A DNA stretch of 64,000 nt from Paragorgia papillata (GCA_035771165.1 JAWNZC010000012.1:310001-374000), one strand, 5' to 3'. Positions 51,801 through 60,069 are shown, counted from the stretch's first letter. Numbers and translations are program-made. The notes: generated by a model from the sequence alone, not told the origin.

Positions 51801-52891
51801 TGTTTTTGAAGTTTTATTTTTTTAGATTATTGTGTGCTAATTTTACCGGTTTGCTGAATTTTCATTTGTGTATTCATAAATGTTTGTTTTTCTCTTTCTA
51901 GTTTGGAGAACAGCTAAATAGAGATTTGAAAGGACAACTGGTAGTTGGTGACATCATTAAGCGAAGTAAAGTTCAACCACCTAATTCCAAACGAGCAAGG
52001 GTAGACAGTGTTGAGACGTCTTCACAATGTTCAGCTTCATCGACGATTGGTGCAGTGGTTTCATCTGTGATAGAAGTATTAGATACTGCAACTACCCCAA
52101 CTTACTCTAGCCCTAATTCATCCTCATCTATCTCACCTGTGTCGTTCTCTTCTTCCATAACACCTTGTGCAAGCGCCGCCGTTAATCCATCCTCTACTAT
52201 ATGTGCTGAATCAGTCTCTATTAATAATCCAGCACCTGACTTGGGCACCACATCTAAGCCAGACGAAGCTGAAATTTGTGGAAATGTCCGTTTTCTTAAA
52301 GTTGCTGGAACATGTGTGTCGCTGTGGCTATTTCCCGAAAGATTTGGCCAGTCTGCTACTTGCCTCAATATGTGCAACACTAGTACACTTACAGGTCTTC
52401 TTCTAGGGCACATATGGCTGGCAACAGAAGCTAATTTCCCAGAGGATGGACCTCTCCATCAATCCTGGTTTTCATCGATTCTGTATGCTACGAGAACCGG
52501 GATTACATTATCGAACGAATCTGCTGGTGGTGCACGTACACTGACCTTAGAGGAAACTACATCATATTTATGTAGAAGTCGTTTGATAAGTATCGTTTTG
52601 CATCCAGCAACAATCGTCCGAATGAATGACGCCAACCCCTCATCACGTTTAGCGCACCACCTGGAAGAAATGGTTGGCAAGAAGGCAGCGCTCTTTATTT
52701 ATGCCAAGAAAGCTGTCTTATTCTTGTCATCTAACAGCAGCTTGATGATGGTCGACAGCCACATGAATGGAAACGTTGGTGCAGTTATTGTAAAGGGGAA
52801 TACTAATGAACTGCCACAGTTCCTCAAGTCGTTAGAAAGCACCCTTGGACTTAACGAGTACTGCTACGGAAATTTTGTTTGTTTCACCTAA
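44114..52891 (+). CDS. KDZ transposase-like / HMGXB3-like multi-exon gene (whole model)
   Basis: Ten exons can be joined by GT-AG sites and compatible phase: 44,194-44,355, 45,489-46,933, 47,492-47,598, 47,897-48,051, 48,212-48,422, 48,610-48,723, 48,983-49,182, 49,267-49,408, 50,607-51,229 and 51,902-52,891. They give about 1,382 residues. Domains in order: C2H2 finger (C-x2-C with two His), Thr/Ala then Gln tract, second C2H2 finger near residue 226, SWIM finger near 426-437, Cys pairs CFYC, FCDNC and CLMCG, acidic residues in LTLDVD and VLDMA, a SAP-like helix pair, an NSETAEQ motif and a C-terminal domain. The family is that of Kyakuja-Dileera-Zisupton transposases and their host relatives such as HMGXB3. 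Which activity survives is unknown. The exon-4 donor is not GT, so the gene may be damaged or mis-assembled. Confidence 0.72.
44798..44938. mobile_element. piggyBac-like MITE relic in intron 1 of the KDZ-like gene
   Basis: It starts TTAACCCATTGCTGCCTTGA. The interior then resembles the two elements near 61.8-62.1 kb in reverse orientation (GTGTCTGAGGATTCTTCT, TGTCTGGCATT and TTTTTGTCTGGCTCAGG). The right end GGTGGGAATGGGT has lost its TTAA. It is an older, diverged member of the same family. Confidence 0.65.
45489..46933 (+). CDS. KDZ-like gene, large exon with Thr/Gln tract, C2H2 and SWIM fingers
   Basis: The acceptor TTTAAG at 45,488 keeps phase 0 with the preceding exon, and the exon ends in phase 2 at AAAAG|GTAAAA. 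The translated region opens with a CAA-repeat tract read as Thr/Ala and later as Gln. A C2H2 finger follows (46,002-46,070: VKCPFFDCGREF, with SSHIKTKH), then a CQFK...CSVDTCRQL Cys-rich stretch. A SWIM-type finger (CKC...CMH) lies at 46,602-46,637, and an acidic region follows (DEDNNN). Complex codon content downstream of the repeat argues for real coding sequence. Confidence 0.75.
45532..45870 (+). repeat. CAA/CAG trinucleotide repeat tract in coding sequence
   Basis: About 340 bp of (CAA)n with CAG, GCA and ACA interruptions. In the open exon frame the first part is read as Thr/Ala and the second, after GCAGCACAACAAC near 45,750, as Gln. The change is equivalent to loss of one A from the repeat. 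The frame that would read Gln throughout is stopped by TAATAA at 45,664-45,669. Length polymorphism is likely. Confidence 0.9.
47492..47598 (+). CDS. KDZ-like gene, exon 3
   Basis: The acceptor TTTTCAG and donor GAAG|GTACAT give an exon that begins in phase 2 (completing a Ser codon) and ends in phase 1. It encodes YIPTETTCFYCESPL followed by an IEPYCI segment. The CFYC pair followed by a Pro-rich segment is characteristic of the Cys-rich part of KDZ-type proteins. The join is seamless in frame with exons 2 and 4. Confidence 0.75.
47897..48051 (+). CDS. KDZ-like gene, exon 4 (defective donor?)
   Basis: The acceptor TATCTCAG is clear, and the exon encodes KFCDNCKLPYRYQEFSDG, then a HNFNDNW...SIGL helix and HHISILIQ. 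This is the second KDZ Cys pair. After CAG at 48,051 the sequence reads TAATAC, so the expected GT is missing and the frame runs into TAA. Using the GT inside CAGTAATA instead leaves the next exon out of frame. CAG-GTAATAC with one more G would restore both. Confidence 0.7.
48212..48422 (+). CDS. KDZ-like gene, exon 5 (CLMCG and first acidic motif)
   Basis: The acceptor TTTCAG and donor GGCAG|GTAAAC end the exon in phase 1. It encodes VHNAVSRTVEAIENG, a long helical region, then FSCLMCGYFPP and LLTLDVDKKGVF. The CxxCG...P...D...K pattern is the hallmark entry into the KDZ catalytic core. The Asp after the strand is the probable first catalytic acidic residue (inferred from family pattern). 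Confidence 0.78.
48610..48723 (+). CDS. KDZ-like gene, exon 6
   Basis: The acceptor TTTTTACAG and donor AGAG|GTATAC keep phase 1 at both ends. It encodes VSELELPDIHSNSIPDK and then VDADMFWQQVNLGIL. The VD-x-x-x-FW motif is typical of this part of the KDZ family. The short exon fits perfectly between exons 5 and 7. Confidence 0.75.
48983..49182 (+). CDS. KDZ-like gene, exon 7
   Basis: The acceptor ACATACAG starts in phase 1 and the donor GGGAAA|GTATGT ends in phase 0. It encodes NPLQIKPTYKFWAPFI followed by a basic RSKCRRGRQLFNSEFRK segment. The YKFWAP and NSEFRK motifs resemble the conserved WAP...NTE block of KDZ-type proteins. Confidence 0.75.
49267..49408 (+). CDS. KDZ-like gene, exon 8 (SAP-like helix pair)
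   Basis: The acceptor GCTTGTCAG starts in phase 0 and the donor TTCAG|GTAAGA ends in phase 1. It encodes VIREMARSLNVSDKGSKLD followed by IINRIKSVL. The hydrophobic spacing with a Gly-Ser-Lys turn matches a SAP-like DNA-binding helix-turn-helix. It is followed by a KMWGGSG linker. Confidence 0.7.
49741..49865. repeat. Interspersed repeat in intron 8
   Basis: A run of TATA/GATA-like simple sequence (49,745-49,790) leads into AAGGTTAGATATACTGCCGA, then AACGTTTCGAGCGAAGGCCC and TTCGTCAGAG. A related piece lies in the opposite orientation near 54,371-54,406 (AACGTTTCGGCAGTAGACCA and ACCTTGCTATAT). I read this as a fragment of a dispersed repeat family; the class is not clear. Confidence 0.5.
50083..50242. 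mobile_element. pogo/Tigger-like MITE in intron 8
   Basis: The element begins CAGTGGAACCTCATTATCTC and ends with GAGATAGTGGGGTTCCACAG, so the termini are imperfect inverted repeats. A TA dinucleotide flanks both sides (50,081-50,082 and 50,243-50,244). CAGTGGAACC ends with TA target duplication are typical of pogo-type (Tc1/mariner superfamily) elements. At 160 bp it cannot encode a transposase. Confidence 0.75.
50274..50384. repeat. Inverted repeat in intron 8
   Basis: The left arm GGTGATATCAATTTTATCAC...CGATATCATAATTGT is matched by the right arm ACAATTATGATATTG...GCGATAAAACCGATATCACC across a ~20-bp loop. This gives a foldback structure of about 45 bp per arm. It is probably a miniature transposon remnant beside the pogo-like element. 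Confidence 0.6.
50607..51229 (+). CDS. KDZ-like gene, exon 9 (second acidic motif, NSETAEQ)
   Basis: The acceptor TGTAAG starts in phase 1 and the donor CGACAG|GTAAAT ends in phase 0. It encodes GMTCPHGICYGLKWLL, then PRDHVDMVMNL, ALPNVIVLDMANMMVAH, an acidic linker and NSETAEQLNNRR, ending RVIVSHSRQ. The CPHG...YG-x-K block, the Asp of VLDMA and the Glu of TAEQ match the expected order of KDZ catalytic elements. The conserved-residue assignment is from family pattern, not alignment. Confidence 0.8.
51519..51707. mobile_element. MITE with ~70-bp terminal inverted repeats in intron 9
   Basis: The left arm starts TAAAGCCTGGTTTTCACTAG and continues through ACGACGTATACGCAAGCGC to GCACTTCA. The right arm is its near-perfect reverse complement, ending CTAGTGAAAACCAGACTTTA. 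About 50 bp of loop sequence lies between. It sits wholly within the intron between exons 9 and 10, so it need not affect the protein. The high arm identity suggests a recent or gene-converted insertion. Confidence 0.85.
51902..52891 (+). CDS. KDZ-like gene, last exon (Ser-rich linker and C-terminal domain)
   Basis: The acceptor CTTTCTAG starts in phase 0 and the frame runs to TAA at 52,889-52,891. It encodes a basic KRSKVQPPNSKRARV segment (possible nuclear signal), a Ser/Thr-rich linker, then a folded-looking domain with CVSLWLFPERFGQ, TLTGLLLGHIWLATE and LMMVDSHMNGNVGA, ending EYCYGNFVCFT. The arrangement is reminiscent of papain/Ulp1-type or viral-tegument-type protease domains (helix after the N-terminal motif, DSH later). 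The expected Cys before the helix is not evident (NTSTL). I call it protease-like only tentatively. Confidence 0.7.
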   Translation, partial: FGEQLNRDLKGQLVVGDIIKRSKVQPPNSKRARVDSVETSSQCSASSTIGAVVSSVIEVLDTATTPTYSSPNSSSSISPVSFSSSITPCASAAVNPSSTICAESVSINNPAPDLGTTSKPDEAEICGNVRFLKVAGTCVSLWLFPERFGQSATCLNMCNTSTLTGLLLGHIWLATEANFPEDGPLHQSWFSSILYATRTGITLSNESAGGARTLTLEETTSYLCRSRLISIVLHPATIVRMNDANPSSRLAHHLEEMVGKKAALFIYAKKAVLFLSSNSSLMMVDSHMNGNVGAVIVKGNTNELPQFLKSLESTLGLNEYCYGNFVCFT

Positions 52892-53340
52892 ATGTATTTG
52901 CACACGCGCGATTTGAAATCGCATTAACGAAAGTGCGATAAAAATTGCAGTCAAATCACGGCAAAAATCAGAGTCACCCGTCTGAACACTTTTACGTTTT
53001 GAGCTAAAGCTAGCATCTGCAGTACGCTTTAAAGATTTTGTCAATACTTAAATCAATCGCATTGCTATTCTGGTTGGCTTCTGTTTTCCAACCACAAAGT
53101 TGTCAGTCTTCAGCTACATGTTTTATCCATAGGTTTTTATTGTTTTCGTTTCTATCAGTAAGATTTTAACAACTAGATAATGTAAATGTAATAATGTAAT
53201 TTACAAGAACTTCTTTAACTTTGAAAACAATTTTGTTTTATAAAACTGTAGGAGAGTGAGGAAACACCTTAAACTGTTTAGATAGCTTATGAGAAGTTGT
53301 GAAGTGCTATAACGTTAATTGTTATATATCAAGTGTCAAA
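52892..53340. other. 3' flank of the KDZ-like gene
   Basis: AT-rich sequence without open frames of note. No AATAAA occurs close after the stop; the first clear one on this strand is at 53,743, beyond an inverted repeat. The transcript end is therefore not defined. Confidence 0.4.
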
Positions 53341-53553
53341 GTTCGTTTTTCTAGCTTTCTGATTGGGCGAGCGGTACTCGCGTGGCATGACGCTCCGAAA
53401 TCGTGATGTTTCCCGCGTAACCCATGGCAGCGGGCAACATTACATTTATTTTCGTGTGTTTTGTGGCCCCTCGACTGCTCGCTGTTGCCCTCGATCGGCT
53501 TCGCCTCGGGAAACAACGGTAGTCTCGGAGCCACAAATCAAACTGTTTCCCTC

Positions 53554-53864
53554 GGCGCCATCACAGTCAATCGAGATATGGTCTGGAAACTCAGCTAAAG
53601 TCTTTAGTCTATCTTTTTGTTTGCCTTTATGCATTTTTGTGCACGGTGTACTGTCACTGAACACATTGTATTTTAGTATAAGGAGCGAATTGTCCAATAG
53701 CAACGTTTCGGTTCAATCACTCAACCGTGCTATTTAAATATTAATAAACCTAAAACAAAGGATGTGCACGGTGTAAGGTACGGTTCAACATAAAGTCACA
53801 GCTCATTATAGGCGCTTTGAAGTTTGCCGAGTTTCCAGATCATATCTCGATTGACTATGGCGCC
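53554..53864. repeat. Inverted repeat, 38-bp arms
   Basis: GGCGCCATCACAGTCAATCG...GAGATATGGTCTGGAAACTC (53,554-53,592) pairs with GAGTTTCCAGATCATATCTC...GATTGACTATGGCGCC (53,829-53,864), with one mismatch and a 3-base gap. The 236-bp interior holds duplicated GTGCACGGTGTA sequence (53,639 and 53,764). It is probably a non-autonomous element. Frames at 53,322-53,737 overlap it and are not considered genes. Confidence 0.65.
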
Positions 53865-54064
53865 AGTAAATAAGTGTTAATTATTATAAGGCTAGGTAAT
53901 TTACATTTCTATATAGTATGGTAGGTAATGGAACCTCCACTGGCGTTGTAAGAAGACTGTAGATTGAGCGCTATACTTAATGGCGTTTATGAATACAAGC
54001 AATTAAAAAGAATCTGTCCACGCTTCAATGTTTTCTCAAATCTACGTCAAACACAGACTAGTTC

Positions 54065-54131
54065 CTAGTCCTCTTTTCTCTCGAACGTATTTTGGTGACG
54101 TCACAGAATAGGCATCGAGCGAGAGGACTAG
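54065..54131. repeat. Short inverted repeat with a CRE-like centre
   Basis: CTAGTCCTCTTTTCTCTCG and CGAGCGAGAGGACTAG are imperfect reverse complements around a GTGACGTCAC palindrome at 54,095-54,104. The TGACGTCA octamer matches the CREB/ATF consensus, though one site alone is weak evidence for regulation. Confidence 0.45.
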
Positions 54132-54618
54132 CGGAAAATGTTCATCTTTATCTATCATCACATGAATCCTGCTGGAGCTCGGATTCTTTAATCTTTATGA
54201 ACGAGGGCACTTAAACAAACTTCTTCTTGAGAGCAGACAGCAAATGAGTAGGTTTCTTTGTTTTACATTACGTTAAAAGGTTGTTACATACGAGGCTTTA
54301 TAAAGTAGTGTTCGGCGTGGGAAGTGATTGTGTTGAAACACATTTATACAAATCGAAATATGCTATTTTAACGTTTCGGCAGTAGACCAACCTTGCTATA
54401 TGATGTTATAAAGAATTGTGCAGACCGACGTGAGTGTTATCTGCCTTGGTTTTCCGCCAAACGGCCGTTTGGTGCCTGTATAAGTTGGGGCCAGTTTTGG
54501 GGCCAGATTTGGGGCCAAGCAAAATATTTTATTCCAGGCCTCTCACAATTCGGTCTGCCGCTCGACGTTAAAAAGAGAGGCCTGGGAACCAGGCTGCGTC
54601 AAACAAATGTTATTTGTA

Positions 54619-54790
54619 TAGGTAATAGCATGGTTCCGAGTGCAATATTTGGAAAAAACATGCACGAGTGAGTTTTTCAAAGACTACCAAAATTGCACGA
54701 GTCCGAAGGACGAGTGCTATTTGAGGTCTTTGAAAAACTCACGAGTGCGTGTTTTTTTTCAAATTGCAAAAGAAACGATGCTATTACTTA
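54619..54790. mobile_element. Long palindromic element (~170 bp)
   Basis: The left arm TAGGTAATAGCAT...GTGCAATATTTGG...GAGTGAGTTTTTCAAAGAC is the imperfect reverse complement of the right arm GTCTTTGAAAAACTCACGAG...AAATTGCAAAAG...GATGCTATTACTTA. The central part also holds GCACGAGTCCGAAGGACGAG, which is self-complementary. Nearly the whole element can fold on itself, as in foldback transposons or MITEs. Confidence 0.7.
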
Positions 54791-55032
54791 TTAATAATAT
54801 ACATAAAAAAGTTTAACATGAAGAGAAACTTTCCAATCAAATTGCTTTGTGCAAATAACATACATGAAAAAATTTAACAGGAAGAGCTTTTTTTCTAGTC
54901 AGAAATGATTTTGGTACAAATTTAAAAAAATAAAAAATTTGCACTGTATTTCCTTTTTTCTGCACTGTATTTCCTCAAAACTGCACTGCTCTCAGCCAAT
55001 CAGAATAAATAATTCATGTATATATAGAGGAT

Positions 55033-55167
55033 ATTACATGGTCGTGCGGAGATACGAATTTTATTTTCGAGTGTTGTCAATATCTCTCGCGAGTGAGCGA
55101 AGCGAACGAGTGAGAGATATAGACAACACGAGAAAATAAAATTCGTATCTCCAAGCGGCCATGTAAT
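55033..55167. mobile_element. Near-perfect palindromic element (135 bp)
   Basis: ATTACATGGTCGTGCGGAGA followed by TACGAATTTTATTTTCGAG and GTTGTCAATATCTCTCGC is mirrored as the reverse complement up to GGCCATGTAAT. A short loop of GAGTGAGCGAAGCGAACGAG lies at the centre. It is AT-flanked (TATATAGAGGAT / GTTTATTATATAG). A foldback MITE is likely. Confidence 0.75.
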
Positions 55168-55393
55168 GTTCTGTTTATTATATAGATCAGTCCGATAAAC
55201 TACGAAAAGCATACAGGTACGTACGTACAATGGAGTAAAGGTTATCTAACACTTTTATTTGCAAAACACTCAACAAATTACAATACGTAAATTACGCATA
55301 TAAAAAGTTTGAAAAACATTTTTCACAAGCATGTCCGTATAGTTCGTAGAACAAAGCGTATAGCACAGGTAAATAATTTAGAATAAATACAAT

Positions 55394-55399
55394 TTTATT
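55394..55399 (-). promoter_or_regulatory. Polyadenylation signal for the recombinase-like gene
   Basis: AATAAA on the minus strand (TTTATT on the plus strand) lies about 30 bases past the TAA at 55,429-55,431. The spacing is usual for a eukaryotic transcript end and supports the gene's former or present expression. Confidence 0.5.
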
Positions 55400-55428
55400 T
55401 ACCCTAATAAAGAGTTCACTCTTAAACT

Positions 55429-56877
55429 TTACGAAGCGGATTCTTGGCTGCTGTCACTTTCAAAGACGAGGCGTCTATACTTCCGTTTGGAGCCACAATC
55501 TGGACTTTCTATTTTATTCTTTGTATTGGCCAAGTTGATGTTGAAGACTCCACCAGTTATAAAGTTTCCGTGGAACATTGTTTGTAACTTGTTCTCGTTA
55601 AAGGAATTTAGGTCCACAGAAGATGAAGTGGATGAACTTAAAGGAAATTGGCAATGAACCGGCGATGGCGAAGTTGTTGTTGCATTAATGTCGGCGGCGG
55701 CGGTTGTTGTAGATATAGTAGACGAAAGGATATGTGAAATGTTTTCTATTTGTTTCTCTCGAAGGGAACTGTAATTGTTAATTGACTGCAAGTTTTTGTG
55801 TCCCGTTATTTGAATAATCTGGTTAGGTGGAACGCCACTATCCTGGAGCTTTTGAACTAACGTTTTTCTTCCACTGTGGTTTGTTTTGGCGGGAATTCCA
55901 GCAGCTTGTGTCATTTCCTTTCATGATACCGTTTAACTTGTTTATCCCCATAGGCTGAGCTTTGTACCAATTTGCATCTTTGTCCTTCAATGCAGTATCT
56001 GTTTTAAAGTAATTTACAGACAAGTAGAAGGTGGCATTCGCTTCTAACATTGTTGGTGGTCGTTTTTCCTTATAAACCTTGTAAACATGTACCGGGTCAC
56101 GTTCAGCAGACGTTGTAGTTTCGTTGGCATACATTCGTGGTTTAATCGCTCGTTGGTTGCGTGGATCCTCTCCTGTTCTGGTCTTGGTCTGCCGTTCAGA
56201 GTATTCGAGATATTCTTTCCCATCGAAGGTAGTTTTGAGAACAATGTCGCCCCAACGGAGTTGTTTTTGTTCTTTACATCCACGCAGGCCAAAGTGAATC
56301 ATGTTGTTTTAGCCATACTGTGTTCTGCAGGGCTTGTGGTGAACTTATTCCCAGTAATTTTTTCTCAAATAAAATGCCGACTTCCTCATCAGTAAGAGCC
56401 GATGTTGCATTTGGTTTGTTTCCACGACCGTGTCGCTTTAGCTCCTTTTGTTTGGCTTTCAGAGCATCTCTAGTTTTTTTAAATTCGCTGTCCTTGAAAA
56501 TGGATTTGCCATAAGAAACTCTACTCAAATGACGTTCAATGCTTGAAAGTATTCCACGGAGCGATGAAGGCTCATACTCTTTTCCCACCTTGGTCCTTGC
56601 TGCTACCACAAACTGGCTCAGATAATTATTTAACTCCGGTGGAGATATCTCCGCTATGTCTCTCGTTTCGTTACGCTCTCCCACCAGAAACATTTTGACA
56701 ATGTTTATGTCGTAGAAGGTCTTTTTCTTTGTGTTTTCATTTTCTTCCTCGTTAATTAATTTTCTCGACATCACTGTCAGTAACAGAGAGAAATCTTCTT
56801 GGATATTCCTCCAATTCTGAGTTGAAATCGATATCAAACTTTGATAATTCGCCTGCAAAAACTTCTTCCGATGCCAT
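55429..56877 (-). pseudogene. Crypton-derived, KIAA1958-like tyrosine recombinase with three frame breaks
   Basis: Four overlapping minus-strand frames together give one protein of about 480 residues starting MASEEVFAGELSK at 56,877 and ending at TAA (55,431-55,429). Frame changes fall at about 56,752-56,771 (after SDVEK), 56,300-56,310 (after VWLK, at a run of four A) and 55,917 (AAAGGAAATG, one extra G). N-terminal part: a helical core-binding region with ELNNYLSQFVV and SLRGILSSIERHL. Catalytic part: HFGLRG (box A Arg), KTRTGEDPR strand, TNHSGRKT (HxxR), ITGHK and the Tyr in INNYSSL. A Ser/Thr-rich tail follows. Such proteins descend from Crypton DNA transposons and are recombinase-fold proteins of host genes KIAA1958, QRICH1 and ZMYM. 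All catalytic positions remain, so the breaks are recent or artefactual. Intronless. Confidence 0.85.
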
Positions 56878-57074
56878 TATAATATAGTTTTGAAAAAAGA
56901 GCGGAGCCTCTAGGCTGCCTAGCAACGGTGCAAACTTCTTATTGGTTAATTTAGCACTGACGCCATCGATATCTTCACATGTGAACGTATCATTTATATC
57001 CTCACATGTGGAGATATCTCTTTTTCGCAACAGAAGAAAACCTTGTATTTCATCGATATCTATATAATAATATT

Positions 57075-57782
57075 AGATATGAAACTACTTGGTTATATGT
57101 AGTTAATATATACAGTATACATATGGGCTTTTCGCCGAAAAGAGGCCGTTTTTACCAAAGTTGGAAGGACTGCACCAAATTGTCTGAAATTTTGATATGA
57201 AACTACTTTCACAGAGTTAAGACCCTGGTAAAAAAAATCAGGAGAAAATACAAAGTCCGACTATGTGTACAAAAACTAGCTATATGTAGTTAATATATAT
57301 ACAGTACATATGGGCTTTTCGCCGAAAAGAGGCCGTTTTTACAAAAGATGGAAGGACTGCACCAAATTGTCTGAAATTTTGATATGAAACTACTTCACAG
57401 AGTTAAGACCCTGGTAAAAAAATCAGGAGAAAATACAAAGTCCGACTATGTGTACAAAAACTGGCTATATGTAGTTAATATATACAGTATATATGGGCTT
57501 TTCGCCTAAAACGGGCCGTTTTTACAAAAGATGGAAGGACTGCACCAAATTGTCTGAAATTTTGATATGTAACTACTTTCACAGAGATAAGACCCTGGTA
57601 AAAAAAAATCAAGAGAAAATACAGAGTCCAACTATGTGTACAAAAACTGGCTATATGTAGTTAATATATATACAGTACATATGGGCTTTTCGCCTAAAAG
57701 AGGCCGTTTTTACAAAAGATGGAAGGACTGCCCTAAATTGTCTGAAATTTTGATGTGAAACTACTTTCACAGAGTTAAGACC
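57075..57782. repeat. Tandem repeat, four copies of ~185 bp
   Basis: The segment ATGGGCTTTTCGCC recurs at 57,123, 57,310, 57,493 and 57,681 (period 183-188). Each copy continues with GGCCGTTTTTAC, GGAAGGACTGC and TTGTCTGAAATTTTGAT, then GACCCTGGTAAAAAAA and CAAAGTCCGACTATGTG. The first copy lacks about 75 bp of the inter-copy segment. It lies 200 bp beyond the 5' end of the recombinase-like gene. It is unrelated to the large satellite. Confidence 0.92.
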
Positions 57783-59202
57783 ATCTCAGTTTACGCCAAT
57801 ATTTCTTCCAGTCATGAAATGCGTTTCACAGTGTAACACTTCTTGTGTTGCATGCAATTGCAATTTTGCCTGAATCATTGCATGACAAACTGTAGTAAAA
57901 CTCGGTAAAAGGGATCTTTTGAAATAAGGTTACTGTGCAGCTTATTTAACTAACTTACCTCACTCATAGGGAATACTGTCAGTCAAAGTAAAGCTTGAAT
58001 GTTGATTTATCGCTTGTTGATCACGTTCGATAATATTGTGACGAAACTGATCCTTCCCAATACTTCCTAATAGTACAGATACGGTTCCGAACATGTTCCA
58101 TTGGAACCAGTCTTTATCTACCTGCGAGTACGCTCTTCATCGTGAAGTGGTTTTGAATTGAATCAAAAACAAAATAAGATGCAAATTAGTCGTGAAGATC
58201 TTGAATATGTATTGTTGGAAAACAATCAGGTCAGTCGCGTCCCAAGAGATGCTTGTTGTTGAATTGTTTAACAATTAATTAAACTCGAGTCAAGCAAAGA
58301 TAATGATGGAGTGAGGCTATAACCGGGACACTACTAATACAACGTTTCATTCTTGTACAGTAAAGGTATGGCTAAGCGTAACAACATTGTTATCCAACAT
58401 CAGGCCGTAAATACTAAATGCAAATTCTGTTCCACAAATATATACGAAAATATAGCACAAGTTTACGCCATATTTTTAGGTTCGTTAAATGTGGGGAAAC
58501 CGTTTGCATTCCGTTTAACATTGCCCATTGCAGGATGCTATACAACAATGTTTGAAAACCGAAAGGGAAGCTTAAATATATTTAAGTATAAATATTATAG
58601 ATGTTTAATCAGCGCTCGCTCGTGTTATAAATAATCTTAAAACTGAACGCGAAGCTAAAACGTCCACCCGAGGCCTCAAGGCGCAAAGCATTGGGCTATA
58701 GTGCGCCTTTTTGGCATAGTGCCTTCCCAATAAAAAATAAACAAACATGTAGCTCTTTCATTTATTATCATTTACATTAACACCGAAAAATGTAAAATAC
58801 GATTTTTATAAAAAATATAACTGCCCGAAGAATTTCGGGCGTCCAAAACTTTTTGTGCTATTGTTTCATAATAATGACGAACTCTGTCGGATTAAGTTCT
58901 GAACATGGATTAAATTTTCTTATATTAACAAATTTTGCGACAATGATATGCAAATGACTTTGCTCAATTTGTAGTTCAAATTGGTAACATTGAAGGGTAT
59001 TTCAAATTTATAGTTGACGAATACGCGTTGAATCGCGTGTGGTGTGCTTCTGATTTACATACTATAGCGGTATATAGTCTATCAGATAGAGCTGTAATGT
59101 ATAAATATACTGTAGCTATTAAAATAGGTTATTTTAATATCTAGTTTAGATTCCTATAGTGACAAATTCCTACATTACGCTGTTGGCTGTTCGTTATTTA
59201 TC
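57783..59202. other. Non-coding region
   Basis: AT-rich DNA with no convincing gene. A 93-codon plus-strand frame near 58,353-58,634 (first ATG at 58,368) encodes a basic, Cys-containing peptide with no recognisable domain and is treated as chance. No clear repeat was found. Confidence 0.5.
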
Positions 59203-59271
59203 AAGGTGATAGGAATCGAACCTATCTAGGATGGTTTACTACAGTATAATCCTGCCCACCAGGGACCATTG
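59203..59271 (-). tRNA. Degenerate tRNA-like sequence (pseudo-tRNA or SINE head)
   Basis: The minus strand contains GGTTCGATTCC (59,212-59,222), a perfect internal B-box, inside a T-arm with stem ATAGG/CCTAT. Upstream, CCTG-GTGGG-CAGG can form a D-arm. The ends CAATGGT and CACCTTG pair only with a bulge. The anticodon arm is irregular (ATTATACTGTAGTAA), and no acceptable anticodon is evident. It is likely a tRNA-derived relic rather than a working gene. Confidence 0.3.
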
Positions 59272-60069
59272 TTTTAAAAAAGTAGATGGCGCAAACTGTG
59301 TATATACACAGTTAAAATATAATAATATAAAATAATGCCGTGCTGCGTATTATAGTCTACATGTGTAGTAGTAATTAACTGACTGATGAATATCAAAATT
59401 TGGTCAATTCGTTTCTGAGTAAATCACATTTAAAGATGTCCATTTGTGATATAAAGCCGCAAATTAAAAAATGAGCAACTTGTGATGTAGCTTAAGGATG
59501 CATTTTATATAAGTAACCCAACACTATACTGACAGCATGTTTTCTCTGCATGAACATTACAAATTAGTATTTCGTTTTTCACTTTGCTCTATCTGAAACA
59601 CTACCCACGCAGCACTCTAAACCTTCCAAGCACTAAGTGACGTCACGTCATGTACATATAAACATGACAATACAGTATTTGGGAATGTTTGAAGAGAGAT
59701 ACCTGTATTGAATCTCCGAAAAAAATAAACTAAATCAAAAACTGTAAAAGAACTAAACAGAGCTTATGCATGGCACCTCACCGTAAGTTATTTGGAATAT
59801 CCAAACTTGTTAACTATATATTTCAAACCAAATTTATTGCACTCAGAATGTAGCACTTGGAATTTATGATCACTTGTAATACTGTATATACAATTCTCAC
59901 ATTCATTTGCATACCTGTACTCTGGAGGAATTAATGACAAGACTTCACTGCAAGTAAAAAAATACTTACTTTACATGTAAATGTAACACCATGCAGTTAG
60001 ACTAGTAAGACCTAGCTATTCCCATCAATTTCCTGATGAATAACTTTCAACTTTTTTTCACAGAGCTCT

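Noticed and set aside
53322..53737. Several overlapping frames up to 124 codons
   Set aside because: They run through an inverted repeat and are mutual shadows.
58353..58634. 93-codon plus-strand frame
   Set aside because: The apparent start is TTG, the peptide shows no domain, and the region has no other coding sign.
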